64,000 bases of DNA from Pseudomonas sp. Irchel s3h14 (lineage in GTDB: Bacteria; Pseudomonadota; Gammaproteobacteria; Pseudomonadales; Pseudomonadaceae): the NCBI RefSeq assembly GCF_900187425.1, contig NZ_FYDJ01000003.1, positions 62,001-126,000 of the forward strand. The letters run 5' to 3'. Below the pieces are notes generated by a model that saw only the letters and a list, made by a program, of their open reading frames with translations, ran no database searches and was not told where the DNA came from. The position numbers and the translations under genes are program-made. This document shows, piece by piece, positions 9,586 through 18,998 of the stretch; within the stretch, counting starts at the first letter, position 1, and each line of letters opens with the position of its first letter.

Positions 9586-9981
9586 TTAAAACTGCGGACC
9601 CGGCACGGCGATAGCATCCCAGCCGTCTTTGACGGTGCGAAGCAAATCAGCGACTTCGTCGAGAATCTTTGGATCGGCGCTGACATTGGCCTCGGCGAGG
9701 CGCTTCATCATGTAGGTGTAGAGGTTATCCAGCTCACCGACGCTCTCAAGGGAATTCTCAAGATCGAGCCCTTCGCGCAAACCACCAATGATGCCAATGG
9801 CCTTGCCGATGAAGATGCCCCGGTTGGGAACATCCTTGCGCTCCAGGGCGCCTTTGGCTTGAGCAATACGGTCGAGACCACCTTCCATCAGCATCTGCAC
9901 GAGACGGTGAGGACTGGCTTCGGAGGTTTGCGCCTGAGCGCCAATCTTCTGGTATTGGCGAAGGGCTAACATTGGATTCAT
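9586..9981 (-). CDS. fliS: Flagellin export chaperone FliS
   Basis: FliS binds the C-terminus of flagellin in the cytoplasm and prevents premature polymerisation. The 131-residue product begins MNPMLALRQYQ, typical of FliS (Q-Y motif), followed by SPHRLVQMLMEGGLDRIAQA, the conserved first helices. The ATG at 9981 is chosen because homology starts there; the open frame extends 19 codons upstream without family character. A terminator-like hairpin at 10060-10096 separates it from fliD, so it may be read through at a reduced level or have its own promoter. Confidence 0.93.
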   Translation of the reverse strand: MNPMLALRQYQKIGAQAQTSEASPHRLVQMLMEGGLDRIAQAKGALERKDVPNRGIFIGKAIGIIGGLREGLDLENSLESVGELDNLYTYMMKRLAEANVSADPKILDEVADLLRTVKDGWDAIAVPGPQF

Positions 9982-10059
9982 GTTGTACCTCATCAAAAAT
10001 CTGTAGTTCGTATAAACAATATATCGACGACGCGTCAAAAAACTTTAGTCGCGAAACAC

Positions 10060-10096
10060 AAAAGCCCGGAGCGTTGAACGACGCTGCCGGGCTTTT
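10060..10096 (-). terminator. Hairpin terminator after fliD
   Basis: A 10-bp perfect stem (AAAAGCCCGG paired with CCGGGCTTTT), 15 bp past the fliD stop. On the minus strand the stem ends in a short T run. It lies between fliD and fliS and probably attenuates read-through into fliS-fliT. Confidence 0.75.
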
Positions 10097-10111
10097 GGCG
10101 TTACTGGGCTA

Positions 10112-11539
10112 TCAGCTGTTCTTCTGCTGCGCGGCCATTGCTTCGAACATCGAAGTGATGTTGCTGGCAGTGGCTTTCAGCTTACCGACCAGGGTATCCA
10201 TGTCGTTGTATTTTTTGGTCAGTACAGCGGTCAGGGATTCGATCCGACGATCCAGCGCGAGCTGGTCGTTAGCCAGTTTGGTCTTGGTTTTGGCCAGCGC
10301 GGTGGAACGGGTATCGAGAACTCCGCCCGTTTCGGTGTAAGGCGAAATCGCCTTGTTCATGCGCGCAAGTAGACCGTTGTCACCCGAGAAAAGATTCTGT
10401 ACTTCCCCGCCGAGCTTCTTGTCGTTCATCGCAGCGGTGAACTTGGTCGAATCGAAGTTCAGAGCACCGGTTTTCTGATCGGTGGTAATCCCCAACTGCG
10501 ACAGCACGGTGAGTTTATCACCCGTACCAGTCTCGGACAGCGGCCCGCGCATGGCCGCCAGGATCGAACGCGGCATGGCGTCGCCAGTCAGCGCTGCAGG
10601 AATGGTCGGGTTGCCGTCATCATCGAGCGAAGGCTTGGTCAGCGAGCTGATCGCGTTGGCCACTGCGTTGTAAGCATCGACGAATTTCTGGATCGAGGCT
10701 TTCAAACCATCAGTGTTGGTCGTTACGAGCACCTGCGATTTGCCCTCGGTAAGCAGCGTCATCGACAAGCCCGAGACAGTGTTATCCAGCTTGTTGGTAG
10801 GACTGCTGACCGCCAGACCGTCCACCGTGAACTTCGCGTCAACAGCGAGCGCGCCCACCGAGCCAGCCGAGGTCTTAGTCGAGATCTCCGGAATCACCTG
10901 GGAACCATCGACATCCAGGCCGACACCGCTGAGCGAAATATCGGTGCCTGCACCGGTGTTAGACGAGCTCACCACCAATCGGGAACCGAAGTTATCGGTC
11001 ACGACGTTGGCGCTGAAGCCGCTGAACTGATACTTGTCGTTAAGCGCTTTGGCGACAGACTCGAGGGTGGAGTCCGCCGGCACGTCAAGGTTATAGGTTT
11101 TGGCTGTTCCGCCAGGTACGCCCTGAGAGATGACCAGAGTGCCTGCAGCACCGCCATTGACGGAAGCCTTGGAGCCACCATCAAAAGCAGCCGTGGCGAC
11201 TTTCGAACCAGTGGCAAGCTGCGTGACATTGATCTTGTAGATGCCGGCGACGGCGGAGTTGTTGGCAGTAGCCGTGAGGACCTTGGGATCGGAAGAGCTG
11301 GCAGCGAAACCGGTGAACTGAGGCTCAGTGGTATTGCCCAGCGTCTTCATGGCCGCCTGGAACGTGGCGAGCAGCGACTTCAGGGTGCCGACACCGGAGA
11401 TGGACGCGGTGTTGGTCGTGGTGCCACGGTCGATCTGACCTTGCTTGGCCGCTTTGTCAGCGTTGACCAGTGCCTTGACGATAGCACCGGTATCAAGGCC
11501 CGAGCCTAAGCCCGTACCCGGTAGAATTGGACTTGCCAT
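10112..11539 (-). CDS. fliD: Flagellar filament cap protein FliD
   Basis: FliD (HAP2) caps the filament tip, promotes flagellin folding and can act in adhesion. The 475-residue product has the N-terminal FliD signature (LPGTGLGSGLDTGAIVKALV), FliD_N and FliD_C domains with Ser/Thr/Gly-rich repeats, and a C-terminal heptad-rich coiled coil (LALDRRIESLTAVLTKKYND). It has its own sigma-54-like element at 11603-11617. Confidence 0.95.
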   Translation of the reverse strand: MASPILPGTGLGSGLDTGAIVKALVNADKAAKQGQIDRGTTTNTASISGVGTLKSLLATFQAAMKTLGNTTEPQFTGFAASSSDPKVLTATANNSAVAGIYKINVTQLATGSKVATAAFDGGSKASVNGGAAGTLVISQGVPGGTAKTYNLDVPADSTLESVAKALNDKYQFSGFSANVVTDNFGSRLVVSSSNTGAGTDISLSGVGLDVDGSQVIPEISTKTSAGSVGALAVDAKFTVDGLAVSSPTNKLDNTVSGLSMTLLTEGKSQVLVTTNTDGLKASIQKFVDAYNAVANAISSLTKPSLDDDGNPTIPAALTGDAMPRSILAAMRGPLSETGTGDKLTVLSQLGITTDQKTGALNFDSTKFTAAMNDKKLGGEVQNLFSGDNGLLARMNKAISPYTETGGVLDTRSTALAKTKTKLANDQLALDRRIESLTAVLTKKYNDMDTLVGKLKATASNITSMFEAMAAQQKNS

Positions 11540-11602
11540 GTAGATCTCCCTTCAGTGTCTCGCCGGTCTTTTGACCACTACAACGCCCAAAAGAACATAG
11601 CA

Positions 11603-11617
11603 ACAAATTTCGTGCCA
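11603..11617 (-). promoter_or_regulatory. Putative sigma-54 promoter of fliD
   Basis: On the minus strand the sequence is TGGCACG-N4-TTGT. The -24 half is perfect, while the -12 GC is GT. It lies 64 bp upstream of fliD in the flaG-fliD gap. fliD is RpoN/FleQ-dependent in P. aeruginosa. The -12 deviation lowers confidence. Confidence 0.55.
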
Positions 11618-11621
11618 GCTG

Positions 11622-11987
11622 TCAGACTTTGGCGCTGAACAGCAGACTGCTTGCATCATTCAAGCTATTGGCCAGTTTCAGGACTTCTTCGTTGGGGATC
11701 TGACGGATCACCTCACCGGAGTCGCTGGCAATGACTTTGACGATGACTTTGCCTGAAGGCTCATCGATAGAGAACTCCAGGTTACGCTTGACCGACTGGA
11801 CGAACTTTTCAATTTCTTGAACGGCCATCTTCAGTTTGTCCTGCTCACTTACTGCATCCTTGGGCTCATCCTTGACCAATGCCACTGGCGCAGCATCGGC
11901 TCGAGGCTTTTCCGCAGCGGCATCAGCAACGGGTATCGCCGGCTTCGCCGCAGGATAAGACAAGTTCAGCTTCACGCTCATATCCAT
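11622..11987 (-). CDS. flaG: Flagellar protein FlaG
   Basis: FlaG is a small protein between fliC and fliD in polar flagellates and affects filament length. The product of about 121 residues has a Pro/Ala-rich N-terminus and the FlaG core (SIDEPSGKVIVKVIASDSGEVIRQIPNEEVLKLA, residues about 75-108). Three in-frame starts are possible (GTG 11996, ATG 11993, ATG 11987). I chose 11987 because AGAGG lies 8 nt upstream. Confidence 0.9.
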   Translation of the reverse strand: MDMSVKLNLSYPAAKPAIPVADAAAEKPRADAAPVALVKDEPKDAVSEQDKLKMAVQEIEKFVQSVKRNLEFSIDEPSGKVIVKVIASDSGEVIRQIPNEEVLKLANSLNDASSLLFSAKV

Positions 11988-12007
11988 GTCCATCACCTCT
12001 TTTAATC

Positions 12008-12045
12008 AAAAAAGCGAGAGAGCGCGACAAGCGCACTCCCCCGCC
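12008..12045 (-). terminator. Rho-independent terminator of fliC
   Basis: Past the fliC stop, the minus strand folds into a G/C-rich stem (with some G-U pairs) followed by six T residues. It separates the highly expressed flagellin gene from flaG. Confidence 0.7.
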
Positions 12046-12061
12046 AAAAACTCACCAGCTA

Positions 12062-12910
12062 TTACTGAAGCAGTTTCAGTACAGCGGATGGCAGTTGGTT
12101 GGCTTGAGCCAGAACTGCGGTGGAAGCTTGTTGCAGAGTTTGTTGCTTGGTCAGCTGTGCAGTTTCAGCAGCGAAGTCGGTATCTTGTACGCGACCCAGT
12201 GCAGCACTGGCGTTTTCGTTGATGTTTTGCAGGTTGGCGATGGTGCTGGTCAGACGGTTTTGTGCAGCACCAAGGTCAGCACGGCTGGCGTTGATGGTTT
12301 CCAGAGCCTTGTCGATTGCAGTAACGGCAGCCGAGAAGTTGGTTTCCGAAATGGCCGAAGTCGAACCGGCGATGGTGATTGCCGAGCCAACACCCAGGGT
12401 GTTTGCGTCGAAGCTGGCGCTCAGAGTCAGAGTGATCTGGTTCGAGGTGCCAGTGTTGGAGCCGACCTGGAAGGTCATGGTGCTGGCAGTACCGTCGAGC
12501 AGGTTCTTGCCGTTCAGGTTGGTGCTGCCGGAGATCCGGGTCAGTTCAGCCGACATTTGGGTGAACTCTTTGTTCAGAGCGTCACGGTCGGTAGAGCTGT
12601 TGTTATCGTTGCGGGACTGAACAGCCAGTTCACGCATACGTTGCAGAATGTTGGATTGTTCCTGCATCGCGCCTTCAGCGGTCTGAGCGATGGAGATACC
12701 GTCGTTGGCGTTTTTGATCGCCACGTTCTGACCACGGATTTGCGAAGTCATGCGGGTAGCAATTTGCAGGCCGGCGGCGTCGTCTTTGGCGCTGTTGATT
12801 TTCAGACCGGAAGACAGGCGAGTCATCGAAGTCGACAGGGCATCGGAAGCCTTGTTCAGGTTTTTCTGAACGTTCAACGATGTAACGTTAGTGTTTACGG
12901 TTAAAGCCAT
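12062..12910 (-). CDS. fliC: Flagellin FliC
   Basis: FliC is the filament subunit. The 282-residue product has intact D0/D1 termini: the N-terminal MALTVNTNVTSLN, a flg22-type segment at residues 30-51 that keeps the SAKDDAAGLQIA core, and the C-terminal ALGRVQDTDFAAETAQLTKQ through VLKLLQ. The central domain (about 140-200) is short and rich in Ser, Thr and Gly, a plausible site for the O-glycans made by the adjacent island. A sigma-28 element lies upstream (12991-13017), and a terminator follows. The small size is typical of short flagellins of the P. fluorescens/syringae type. Confidence 0.98.
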   Translation of the reverse strand: MALTVNTNVTSLNVQKNLNKASDALSTSMTRLSSGLKINSAKDDAAGLQIATRMTSQIRGQNVAIKNANDGISIAQTAEGAMQEQSNILQRMRELAVQSRNDNNSSTDRDALNKEFTQMSAELTRISGSTNLNGKNLLDGTASTMTFQVGSNTGTSNQITLTLSASFDANTLGVGSAITIAGSTSAISETNFSAAVTAIDKALETINASRADLGAAQNRLTSTIANLQNINENASAALGRVQDTDFAAETAQLTKQQTLQQASTAVLAQANQLPSAVLKLLQ

Positions 12911-12990
12911 GACGAATTCCTCGTTGGTTGGGTACTGCGGCTTCCGGCCCTGGCAACCGCCGGGTGTGGCCTAGAGAACCTTCGTAATAG

Positions 12991-13017
12991 TTATCGTCGT
13001 CATGGCAGGTTGCTTGA
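12991..13017 (-). promoter_or_regulatory. Putative sigma-28 (FliA) promoter of fliC
   Basis: On the minus strand the sequence reads TCAA-N15-GACGATAA, against the sigma-28 consensus TAAA-N15-GCCGATAA. It lies about 80 bp upstream of the fliC ATG, leaving a long 5' untranslated region, usual for flagellin genes. Confidence 0.8.
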
Positions 13018-13132
13018 GGGCTTTTTTTAAAAAAATTACTAGCAGACTGCCACCCCCAGCAAAACAAGGGTTTAGGTGGCCTTACCCCATTAAAAAATGA
13101 CGTCAAAAAAGCCGCCAACAAAAACTCCGGGC

Positions 13133-13168
13133 AAAAAAATAGCGCTACCGGACTGCCGGTAGCGCTAT
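13133..13168 (-). terminator. Rho-independent terminator of the KAS III-like gene
   Basis: A near-perfect stem (ATAGCGCTACCGG with CCGGTAGCGCTAT, loop of four) is followed on the minus strand by seven T residues. It lies 18 bp past the stop of the KAS III-like gene and isolates the glycosylation island from fliC. Confidence 0.9.
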
Positions 13169-13186
13169 GAGAAAGTCTTTTAGAGA

Positions 13187-14113
13187 TCAGCCGCGATAGA
13201 GAATCGCCGACCCCCAGGACAAGCCAACGCCAAAACCGCTGATAGCCACGCGACTCCAGTCAGAGCTCAGAACGTGTTTTTCCAGCAATAAAGGGATGCT
13301 CGACGAAACGGTGTTGCCTGTTTCGACCATGTCCTTGATGAACTTCTCTGGCTCGCCTTCGAAACGCCGGGCCACTGCGTCAACAATGGCCGCGCTGCCC
13401 TGGTGAATGCAGAACGCATCGATGTCGCTGGTTCTCAGCGCCGACTCGTCGAGCAACTCGTGCAGGTGGGCGGGCACTTTCAACAAGGCGAAGTTGAACA
13501 CCTGACGACCATTCATATAAAACACACCGTCGCTGACCTTCAGGTGCGGCGCACCGGAACCGTCAGTACCGAACTTGGCCTTGCCCAATTGCCAGTGCGC
13601 GCCCTCGCCCATCCAGGTCGCCGTAGCAGCGTCACCGAAAAGCATGGTGGTGTTGCGATCTTCTGGATCGACGATTTTCGAGTAAGGGTCGGCTGTAATC
13701 AGCAAACCGTTCTTCAGGCCTGCGGCTTCCATGAAGCCTTTCATGGCGTAGATGCCGTAAACGTAACCCGAGCATCCCAGGGAAATATCGAATGCCGCCA
13801 CATGGGTCGGCAGACCGAGCTTGTCCTGAACGATGGCAGCCGTGTGCGGCAGCCCTTCCTCATCACCATTCTGGGTGACAACGATCAGCGCATCGATAGA
13901 CTCGCGCTTGAGGTCGGGATTATTGGCAAACAATGCATTAACAGCTTCAACACACAGGTCCGACGTTTCCTGCTCAGCGCCTTTGCGCGGCAGGAAAGCC
14001 GAACCGATCTTGCCCAGGATGAACTCTTCATCTTTGGCGAATTTGGCACCCTGAGCGTAGTTATCCACACCGGCGGCCGGCACGTAACTCGCTATGCTTT
14101 TTATGCCAATCAT
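13187..14113 (-). CDS. 3-oxoacyl-ACP synthase III (FabH)-like protein next to fliC
   Basis: A 308-residue thiolase-fold condensing enzyme. The KAS III triad is visible: Cys114 (SLGCSGYVYG), His237 (FCIHQGS) and Asn267 (ETGNTVSSS). FabH makes acetoacetyl-ACP from acetyl-CoA and malonyl-ACP. A FabH-like gene next to flagellin glycosyltransferases is known in P. syringae (orf3 of the glycosylation island), where flagellin carries a viosamine N-acylated with a hydroxybutyryl group. By analogy this enzyme may supply an acyl group for the flagellin glycan. The ATG at 14113 (14116 also possible) has GGGAAG upstream; a longer frame to 14149 lacks homology. It has its own terminator. Confidence 0.85.
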   Translation of the reverse strand: MIGIKSIASYVPAAGVDNYAQGAKFAKDEEFILGKIGSAFLPRKGAEQETSDLCVEAVNALFANNPDLKRESIDALIVVTQNGDEEGLPHTAAIVQDKLGLPTHVAAFDISLGCSGYVYGIYAMKGFMEAAGLKNGLLITADPYSKIVDPEDRNTTMLFGDAATATWMGEGAHWQLGKAKFGTDGSGAPHLKVSDGVFYMNGRQVFNFALLKVPAHLHELLDESALRTSDIDAFCIHQGSAAIVDAVARRFEGEPEKFIKDMVETGNTVSSSIPLLLEKHVLSSDWSRVAISGFGVGLSWGSAILYRG

Positions 14114-14320
14114 CATGGCTTCCCGATCATAAACAGCGACTAGGTTCACCCCGAAAAGCTCAGGGGCGTATCAAAATGGTTGATTTCCCGGGGCAGACTC
14201 ACCGCCCGCTCCCAGGAACACAATACAGTGAAGATGCACTTTATGACCTATGCGTCACGCCGTTAAGCACATGAATGCGATTTTTCACGTCCGGCGAGGG
14301 GAAACAGTGCGCCAAAAAGC

Positions 14321-15379
14321 TTACTTCAGTGGTTGGCCAGCCTCTCGAATCCACTGCGCCATACGGTCAATCGAGTGATCCAGGGATGTCCAGTCATCGA
14401 GTCCCAGGGTCCTGGCCTTTTGAATGTCAGGGACATAATAGGAACGAGCCTGCGCTGCATGGTCTTGCCCAAGAATACGAACGGGTTTGCCCGGCGCAAT
14501 GCGGGCAACGACCTTATGCGCCAGTTCGGCGATCGTCAGCGCTTTATCCGAACCGACGTTGTAGGCGTTTGCAGCAATACCGCGTACCAGCAGCGTCAAC
14601 AACCATCCTGCCAGGTCAGATCCGTGCAGATAGCTTCGAACAGCGCTGCCACTGGATTTCAACACCAGTTCTTCATGCCACAGGGCATCCCGGACGAAAT
14701 TGCCAAAGGCAAAATGCTCATTCAGTGAGATCCCCGGTCCTGAAAATGCGAAACATCGCGTGGACACAACGTCCAGTCCATACCGCTCGGCATAAATCGC
14801 CGCCAATGTTTCCTGCGCGCGCTTTGCTTCGGCATAAGCACTGCTGGCCAGAAGACTGTCGCAAGAACCCTTGCTGGCTTCCGTTACTGGTAAGCCGAAC
14901 TCAAGCGCACCGTACTGCGCCCCGCTCCCCGTGAACAACACACGCCTGGCGCCCGTTCGTACAGCAAGATCCAGTACGTTTCGGGCGCCGTTCAAAACGG
15001 TGTCGTAAATTCGCAACGGATCTGCCTGAGCGCTGGCCAGCGTATCGGTGGCCGCATGTATGATCAGATCGAAACAGCGCCCGGCTGAAAGAGTGATCGC
15101 CACCTGTACATCGCTTTTCAACCAGGTTATCCAGGCTTCATCGGCGTATTCGGGGTACTCACGCAGAAATGCCTCGGGTGATCGCGAAACAGCCGTGACT
15201 TCGATGGCTGCGCCGTCCTGGTTCAAGCGTGCCAGTGTTGCGAGCAGCCATTTGCCAAAAAAACCGGTACTTCCGGTGAGCAAAAGACGCTTGCCCGCCA
15301 GAAGCCGTCCGAGATCCAGGTGGCCGAGGACTCGTTGAATATCGGCGGCCACGACGGGCGATTCCAGGGTTACGCGCAC
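14321..15379 (-). CDS. NAD(P)-dependent sugar epimerase/dehydratase (SDR family)
   Basis: A 352-residue extended short-chain dehydrogenase. The cofactor loop LTGSTGFFGKWL is near residue 35 and the catalytic YAEAKRAQE (YxxxK) near residue 187, with HAATDTLASAQADP in between. It most resembles nucleotide-sugar 4,6-dehydratases and epimerases, but the substrate cannot be assigned. The gene starts with GTG (15379), 4 nt after the stop of the large glycosyltransferase gene, so the two are co-translated. Confidence 0.8.
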   Translation of the reverse strand: MRVTLESPVVAADIQRVLGHLDLGRLLAGKRLLLTGSTGFFGKWLLATLARLNQDGAAIEVTAVSRSPEAFLREYPEYADEAWITWLKSDVQVAITLSAGRCFDLIIHAATDTLASAQADPLRIYDTVLNGARNVLDLAVRTGARRVLFTGSGAQYGALEFGLPVTEASKGSCDSLLASSAYAEAKRAQETLAAIYAERYGLDVVSTRCFAFSGPGISLNEHFAFGNFVRDALWHEELVLKSSGSAVRSYLHGSDLAGWLLTLLVRGIAANAYNVGSDKALTIAELAHKVVARIAPGKPVRILGQDHAAQARSYYVPDIQKARTLGLDDWTSLDHSIDRMAQWIREAGQPLK

Positions 15380-15382
15380 GTC

Positions 15383-18300
15383 TTATTGTCCCAGCCAGTT
15401 ATCGCGCCATGCAGCAAGAGCGGATCCGTCCAGCATCCAGTCGTGACGTACGCGGGCCTGCAAATAGTCGCCTAATGCGGCGGCGGCATCGAGGTCGTTG
15501 GCATGCGCGCGGATCGCATCGGCCCAGCTTTCGAAGCGGTTTTCAACGCGTTTGACGGGCAGCCCATCACGATAAGCTTCGAGGTTGCTGCAGATAACCG
15601 GGTAGCCACACGCGCCATACTCAAGCAACCGCAAATTGCTCTTGCAGCGATTGAAGAGGCTGTCTTCAAGCGGTGCCAATGCAAGATCAAGGTTCAATGA
15701 AGCCAGTTTTGCGGGGTACAGATCGATGGCGACGCCCTGATGGAACTCATGCACAAAAGGACGCAGGTGCTCAGGGCATGCACCCAGGATTACCCAGTGA
15801 ACTTCGTTCGCCAACTCTTTGATCACGTCGGCGACCACTTCCAGTTCGCCGATATTGTTCAGGCCCCCAGCCCAACCGACGCGAGGTTTATCGGCACAAC
15901 GGCGCTTACTGGGCAGGCCATCCCAGCAACGAGGATCGAGACGGTTTTTGACCACCCGGATATCTGCATTGAACCCCTCAAACACCTGCGCCATGAATTC
16001 GGTCGGGACCAGCAAACGATCCATGTACGAAAGCCCTGTGCGCAGCGATTCGAGAACATCGTCGGGCGACTGGCTGTTCATCGTAAGGTCTGGCAAGTAG
16101 GCATCCAGGTCATAAACCTTGAAGGCACGGGAGAAGGCTTTCATCCGGCGCATTGCGTCCAGCGCCCCGTCACCGATCTGCCGCTGAAGCAGAATAACGT
16201 CCGGGTTGTAACGCTCCAGCTCCACCACCGACAGCAAGTCGGCAGTCAGAACACCTTCGATCAAGCCTTCGTCACGCAGCGCATTGAAAGGTTGAATGAT
16301 GCGGTGCTGGCCACTGCTGCTGGCAAAGTCCGCCGGGTGTGCGACCACGATGGGGACAGACTTGCAGGTCGACAACGGGCGCCAGGACAGTGCCGAGTCG
16401 GTGAAGGCGAATGCGCCAGCACGGACTCTGGAAAAATTCGGATTACCTGCGCGATCCCGGGCCAACACAGGCAGCCAACGTTCATAGAACCGGTCTTCCT
16501 GTTCTGGCGTAGCAGGCGTCGTGTCAGACTCGCCAATCAACAGTTGCACTCTTGGGGTCCACACATTCAGATAGCCGGCTTGTTGAAGCTTGATGCACAG
16601 ATCGACATCCGCCCAAGGCTGCAGCTGCTCATCGAAGCCGCCGACCGCAGCAAACAACTCCTGGCGCAGCATCAGGCATTTCCCACTCAGAGCTGTGTAG
16701 TTCTGATCGACTTGCAAGCGCTGCATGTAACCGCCGGCATCGGCCGCCATGCCACTGAAAGGATTGGCAACAGGCATGCCCAACCCCAACAACAGTCCGC
16801 CATGACAAACCTTGCCATCTGCGCCGATCAGCTTGGCACCCACGCCGCCTACCTCTGGGCGCATTCCATGGTTCAACAGTTGTTCCAGCCAATCGCTTCC
16901 GATCACGCCGATACTGGCATCCAGAAACAGCAGGAACTCTCCACGAGCTTCAGTGGCCGCCTGATTTCGAATCATTTGCGCAGACAGATCGCCCGGGAAT
17001 CGCAAGACCCGAAGATGTCCCGCTCCCAGCTGATTGATACCGGATAGCCAGTTGACAACCAAAGGGGCTTCGTTGCCGCGATCGAGCAACAACAACTCAA
17101 AATTGTTGTAGCCCGTGTTTTCCAGCAGGCTCTCAACGCAGCGCTGCGCGTGCGCCAATTGACCGTCTACCACAATCAGGATGCTGACCGGAGGGGACGT
17201 CGAGTGCCCGTAATCCAGCTCATAGCGCCCTGCCAATCGGGAACCGACCTGCGGTGTTTCGAAGCCGCGCGCGCGCAAGTGGCGCTCGATCACTGCGCGC
17301 TCTTGAGCATTGTCTTGCAGCATCAACGCGTCGGCGATGACCAGCGGTTCGCTGATATGCCCCAACCCTTCGAACCCGGTCGTCTCGATCAGACGCAGAA
17401 TGAATTCAAGCTCGAATGCATCCTGATACTGAGCGTCGAACCCCCCCATGTCCTGCCACACGTCGCGTCGGAACAACCAGTGCCGCGCCATACTGGACGG
17501 GAAGCTCAGCAACAGATCGAGATTGATATCCGGACGCAGCAGCAAATCGAGATTGCCGTCTTCGAAGCGCATGACTTCATCGGCGTAGACCGCCCGCAAT
17601 CCGGGCGCCCCACTCAGTTCCAGTACGGCGCTCAGAAGCCCTCCCGCCGTAAACTCTTCCCCGGCATGGGTGATGACAAACAGATCGCATGTGCATCCCG
17701 AAATGGCCCGATTGATCGTCCCGACATAATCTGACGGGTCGAGGATGAAGACGTGATCACTGGCGTTGGCATTGGCAACGTTGGCAGTGGTCAGCACCAG
17801 CGGCCTGAATGTCGCCTTGAGATTGCCGTGTTGCGCAAGGCTTTCGATGGTTTTGGTCAGGTTCTCGATCGACCCGTCGGGGTCGAGAATGACTACTGCA
17901 AATTCTGGAACATCAAGGCGCTGAAGATGCTGGTCAACCAGCCTGTTTTGCGCGGCACTCAGGACTCGACGTTCAAGCCAGTAGGCGGCAGTGGATTTGA
18001 TGCCGTGGATGCCGTATTCGGTGGCGGCGGTTTGCGTGACTTCAACAAAGTGGTCGAGTGCCGGCCAGAATTCGGCCTCATGGCTTTCGAGGTTTTCTCT
18101 CAACAGCGGCATCGTCTGACGTGCTCGCTCGACCTCTTCCGGCGCCAGCCCCCAGGCCACTCCGTAGCTGCCGTTTTCCGCAATGGAAAAGTTTACCGGA
18201 GCCCCTTCGCCGGGAATAACAACACTCACGCAACCACACAGCACCGCTTCGGCAGACAGTGCTGACGTGGAGGATGAGTAAAAAAATTCGCAAGTTTGAA

Positions 18301-18886
18301 ATATCGCGACAAGCTCATCCCGGCTGGCCGGATAAACATGAGTAATCTCGATAGAGTCGTCAGCCAATAACGCCTTGTCGATGCCAGTTCCGCTACGTCC
18401 CTGGAAGTAACAAACCTTGCCAGGAACACGCACGGACGGATCGGCAGGGGGCTGAAACAATCCCAGATCAACGGGCTGTAAAAACAAAACATTCTGTTCC
18501 GGCATGCCGGGGAGCAACAGCCCCTTTGTGTACCCAAAGAGAATATCGCCCTCTCCAAAAACCCCATCCCCTCCGATAAAGCCTGGCTTGTTAAGCAGGT
18601 AACGAGCGACGACGTTAGCGGCCATGGGGTTTCCCGAGACGACTTCCGGGTACACCGCTATGGGCTCGATCTTCTGAGCCTTGTGCAGGGCAATCACGTC
18701 AGCCGTCAGCCGCGGAGTCATTAACCTCGGACTGAGAACGTTCGCTGTAACGTAGGCCTCATAGCCGGATCTGATCAGCGCATCACAGAGCATGTGCATG
18801 ACCCGAATGCCGGCAGAGTTCTGCCGGTAATCAGGTGCAACGAGGTAATAAGGACTCGGGCGAGTGGAATACAAAGAGCGAATCAT
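15383..18886 (-). CDS. Large multidomain flagellar glycosyltransferase (1167 aa)
   Basis: A three-part glycosyltransferase. Residues about 1-310 look like a GT-B-type domain (YRQNSAGIRVMHML, and ALSAEAVLCGCVSVV). Two GT2-like GT-A segments follow (about 330-540 with VYADEVM, and 570-790 with SILIVVDG and LFLDASIG). The C-terminal 300 residues are GT4-like (GWAGGLNNIGELEVVADVI, and NLRLLEYGACGYPVICS). It is probably cytoplasmic, and processive or multi-sugar. The closest functional analogues are the Fgt enzymes that glycosylate flagellin in P. syringae. AAGGAG lies 6 nt before the ATG. The middle and C-terminal modules also occur in the 1193-residue protein at 34201-37782. Confidence 0.85.
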   Translation of the reverse strand: MIRSLYSTRPSPYYLVAPDYRQNSAGIRVMHMLCDALIRSGYEAYVTANVLSPRLMTPRLTADVIALHKAQKIEPIAVYPEVVSGNPMAANVVARYLLNKPGFIGGDGVFGEGDILFGYTKGLLLPGMPEQNVLFLQPVDLGLFQPPADPSVRVPGKVCYFQGRSGTGIDKALLADDSIEITHVYPASRDELVAIFQTCEFFYSSSTSALSAEAVLCGCVSVVIPGEGAPVNFSIAENGSYGVAWGLAPEEVERARQTMPLLRENLESHEAEFWPALDHFVEVTQTAATEYGIHGIKSTAAYWLERRVLSAAQNRLVDQHLQRLDVPEFAVVILDPDGSIENLTKTIESLAQHGNLKATFRPLVLTTANVANANASDHVFILDPSDYVGTINRAISGCTCDLFVITHAGEEFTAGGLLSAVLELSGAPGLRAVYADEVMRFEDGNLDLLLRPDINLDLLLSFPSSMARHWLFRRDVWQDMGGFDAQYQDAFELEFILRLIETTGFEGLGHISEPLVIADALMLQDNAQERAVIERHLRARGFETPQVGSRLAGRYELDYGHSTSPPVSILIVVDGQLAHAQRCVESLLENTGYNNFELLLLDRGNEAPLVVNWLSGINQLGAGHLRVLRFPGDLSAQMIRNQAATEARGEFLLFLDASIGVIGSDWLEQLLNHGMRPEVGGVGAKLIGADGKVCHGGLLLGLGMPVANPFSGMAADAGGYMQRLQVDQNYTALSGKCLMLRQELFAAVGGFDEQLQPWADVDLCIKLQQAGYLNVWTPRVQLLIGESDTTPATPEQEDRFYERWLPVLARDRAGNPNFSRVRAGAFAFTDSALSWRPLSTCKSVPIVVAHPADFASSSGQHRIIQPFNALRDEGLIEGVLTADLLSVVELERYNPDVILLQRQIGDGALDAMRRMKAFSRAFKVYDLDAYLPDLTMNSQSPDDVLESLRTGLSYMDRLLVPTEFMAQVFEGFNADIRVVKNRLDPRCWDGLPSKRRCADKPRVGWAGGLNNIGELEVVADVIKELANEVHWVILGACPEHLRPFVHEFHQGVAIDLYPAKLASLNLDLALAPLEDSLFNRCKSNLRLLEYGACGYPVICSNLEAYRDGLPVKRVENRFESWADAIRAHANDLDAAAALGDYLQARVRHDWMLDGSALAAWRDNWLGQ

Positions 18887-18998
18887 GAACTCTCCTTCAA
18901 CGCATCAAAAACAATAAATTGCTGTAAAAACACTCACCGAAAATTTGATACGTCAGAGACTCCATCAAACACTCGCCCGCCCGATAAACGCAGGATGC

